In this document: positions 62,364 to 64,000 of the stretch, in pieces
How the letters are laid out: each line of letters opens with the position of its first letter
Numbering within the stretch: position 1 is the first letter of the stretch
Assembly: GCF_037893185.1 (NCBI RefSeq)
Contig: NZ_CP140772.1
Span: 2,542,001 to 2,606,000, forward strand
From: Chitinophaga sp. 180180018-3
GTDB lineage: Bacteria; Bacteroidota; Bacteroidia; Chitinophagales; Chitinophagaceae
Reading direction: 5' to 3'
Length of the DNA stretch: 64,000 bases
Notes under the pieces: generated by a model
Seen by the model: the letters and a program-made list of their open reading frames with translations, nothing else
What the model was told of the DNA's origin: nothing
Database searches by the model: none
Position numbers and translations under genes: made by a program

Positions 62364-64000
62364 ATGTCAGAGACATTCAACACGCTTATTGATCTTTTGG
62401 AAGCAAGAAAGGCTGATATGCGCGGCGTGTGTTTTATTAAGAGTAATTCAGTTAAGGAGCATATTTCCTACACTACATTATATAATAAGGCTAGCTGTTT
62501 GCTCTTTTATTTGCAAAAAAAAGGGTTGAGGCCACATGACGAAATTATAGTGCAGATAGAAGAACCCTCATTGTTTCTCGTTACCTATTGGGCCTGTATA
62601 TTGGGAGGTATCATTCCGGTACCTCTTGCTGTTGGCAAAACTTATGATCAATACCTGAAGTTGTACAACGTATGGACTTGTCTGGATAATCCCTCACTGA
62701 TCACAACTAAGGAAACATTAGAGAAATTAAAAACAGGCTTCCCTTCCGGAATTGCGGACACCAGCCTGGAAAATCTGACTGACAGGATACTGTTGCTGGA
62801 GGAGTCCTGGGAAAATAAAGGTATCGGTGAGATATTCCCTGCAAATGAAAATGACATAGCTTACGTGCAATTTTCATCCGGATCTACCAACGCTCCCAAA
62901 GGAGTAACGCTCACTCATAAGAATATTCTTACTAATTGCAAAGCGATTCTCCGGCATATTGATGCACCTGAAAGTGGCGATATTTTTTTCAGCTGGATGC
63001 CCCTTACGCATGACATGGGACTAATTGGCTATCATTTAACACCGATGGTAGCAGGTTGGGAACATTATATAATGCCGACGGAATTATTTATACGACGGCC
63101 AGCTTTGTGGTTGGAGGTAATCAGCAAGTTCCGGATTACGTTTACCGCTTCACCTAATTTTGGCTATGCTTATATTCTCAATTACCTTGATAGCTACGAA
63201 TTACAAGGTATTGATCTTTCCTGTCTTAGAATTATAACGAATGGTGCAGAGCCTATTTCCGCCGCCTTGTGTGATGCTTTTACATTGAGAATGGCACGTT
63301 ATGGGCTGTCTGCCTGCACAATATTTCCTGTGTATGGATTGGCGGAGGCATGCCTGGCAGTGACTTTCAGTCAGCCAGGGGCACCGGTGAAGAGTATTAC
63401 AATTAACCGGAAATCGTTGGGTATAGGTAGCAAAGCAGAGGTAATGCCCCTGCACAGCGAGGGGATTACCTTTGTAAATGTAGGTAAGCCACTCCGGGAT
63501 AACTGCAGCGTTTTACTCACAGATAACGAGCGCCAGTCTGTAGAGCCAGGTATTATAGGACATATCCTGATCAAAGGTGATAATGTTACAGCCAGTTATT
63601 ATAATAATGAGGCAGCTACAGCAGCAGCCATTTCGGGAGAAGGATGGCTGGACACAGGTGATCTTGGGTTTATGTTAGATGGAGAATTATATATAACCGG
63701 CAGGGAGAAGGACCTGATCCTGGTTAACGCGCAAAATTTTTATCCGCATGACCTGGAGCTACAGGCGCAGGGACACCCAAAGATACGCGCCGGGAAGATA
63801 GCAGTAGCAGGGTATTACAATCCTCAAAAGATTAAAGAAGAAGTATTGGTATTTGTACAGCATAGAGGTACTGTAACAGATTTTTTGAATTTATATTCGG
63901 GCCTGGAACAAATTATTAATGAAAGAACGGGGGTGGTACCGGAATACATTATTCCAGTCAGGGAAATACCCAAAACAACCAGTGGTAAAATACAACGTTA
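62364..64000 (+). CDS. Fatty-acyl-AMP-ligase-like adenylating enzyme, 3' end cut by window
   Basis: The frame opens at ATG 62364 (MSETFNTLIDLLEARKADMR) and stays open to the window end, about 545 residues. FSSGSTNAPKGV is the nucleotide-binding loop, SWMPLTHDMGLIG is typical of FAAL-type enzymes, GLAEAC and GWLDTGDLGF are core motifs A5 and A7, and the catalytic-Lys motif SGKIQR falls at the window end. FAALs load acyl chains onto a carrier protein to start lipopeptide or polyketide synthesis. An NRPS or PKS continuation is expected next. It starts 46 bases after the NusG gene. Confidence 0.92.
   Translation, partial: MSETFNTLIDLLEARKADMRGVCFIKSNSVKEHISYTTLYNKASCLLFYLQKKGLRPHDEIIVQIEEPSLFLVTYWACILGGIIPVPLAVGKTYDQYLKLYNVWTCLDNPSLITTKETLEKLKTGFPSGIADTSLENLTDRILLLEESWENKGIGEIFPANENDIAYVQFSSGSTNAPKGVTLTHKNILTNCKAILRHIDAPESGDIFFSWMPLTHDMGLIGYHLTPMVAGWEHYIMPTELFIRRPALWLEVISKFRITFTASPNFGYAYILNYLDSYELQGIDLSCLRIITNGAEPISAALCDAFTLRMARYGLSACTIFPVYGLAEACLAVTFSQPGAPVKSITINRKSLGIGSKAEVMPLHSEGITFVNVGKPLRDNCSVLLTDNERQSVEPGIIGHILIKGDNVTASYYNNEAATAAAISGEGWLDTGDLGFMLDGELYITGREKDLILVNAQNFYPHDLELQAQGHPKIRAGKIAVAGYYNPQKIKEEVLVFVQHRGTVTDFLNLYSGLEQIINERTGVVPEYIIPVREIPKTTSGKIQR

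Overview
The window looks like the chromosome of a Bacteroidota bacterium of the Chitinophaga type. The evidence is protein-level: a DUF6089 outer membrane protein, an OMP_b-brl_3-type TonB receptor, a UpxY-type NusG paralogue, a full SUF operon headed by an A-type carrier, and promoters of the TTTG / TANNTTTG type instead of TTGACA / TATAAT. No plasmid or phage backbone genes are visible. One tRNA (Leu, anticodon CAA) is present. There is no rRNA, CRISPR array or intact insertion sequence.

Layout. 1-7933 (minus): a five-gene cassette, SWIM zinc finger, DUF5691, MoxR-type AAA+, DUF5682 with a large repeat-filled insert, and the start of a VWA protein cut by the left edge. 8359-9681: a DUF3472-like lipoprotein. 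9772-17096: Fe-S assembly, with a flavin reductase and sufA-B-C-D-S-E-T on the minus strand and a SufR-like repressor divergent from them across a strong inverted repeat. 17104-18646: an EamA protein and two GNAT acetyltransferases. 18789-26501: a two-component system followed by a TolC / adaptor / CzcA heavy-metal efflux pump. 26646-35438: AI-2E transporter, GH20-like enzyme, AraC regulator, DsrE protein, DUF6089 protein, two low-complexity secreted proteins, UbiD decarboxylase and DUF6265. 35771-44107: RF3, an ABC permease, TsaD, GH29 fucosidase, TrmN6-type methyltransferase and a saccharopine-dehydrogenase-like enzyme. 44256-44339: tRNA-Leu. 46074-48380: AraC regulator divergent from xylose isomerase. 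48545-53436: TonB receptor and a second two-component system, flanked by two gene remnants. 53676-58581: peptidase E, then a Crp/Fnr regulator followed by a five-gene oxidative/detoxification-type operon with a CRP-like site in front. 58612-64000: phosphopantetheinyl transferase, GT9 glycosyltransferase, a 1.3 kb gene-free leader, a UpxY/NusG antiterminator and a fatty-acyl-AMP-ligase-like gene running off the right edge. The last block looks like the entrance to a natural product (NRPS/PKS-type) cluster.

The least explained signals are four 120-160 bp near-perfect palindromes (7936, 26501, 31961, 35437). They share a common inner core and purine-rich arms and sit exactly against gene ends. 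Other signals worth a second look are the 111-bp and 78-bp in-frame repeats inside the DUF5682 gene, the predicted SufR and Crp operators, two candidate non-coding RNAs next to strong terminators, and two decapitated genes. All identifications come from reading motifs and gene order; no database search was possible.
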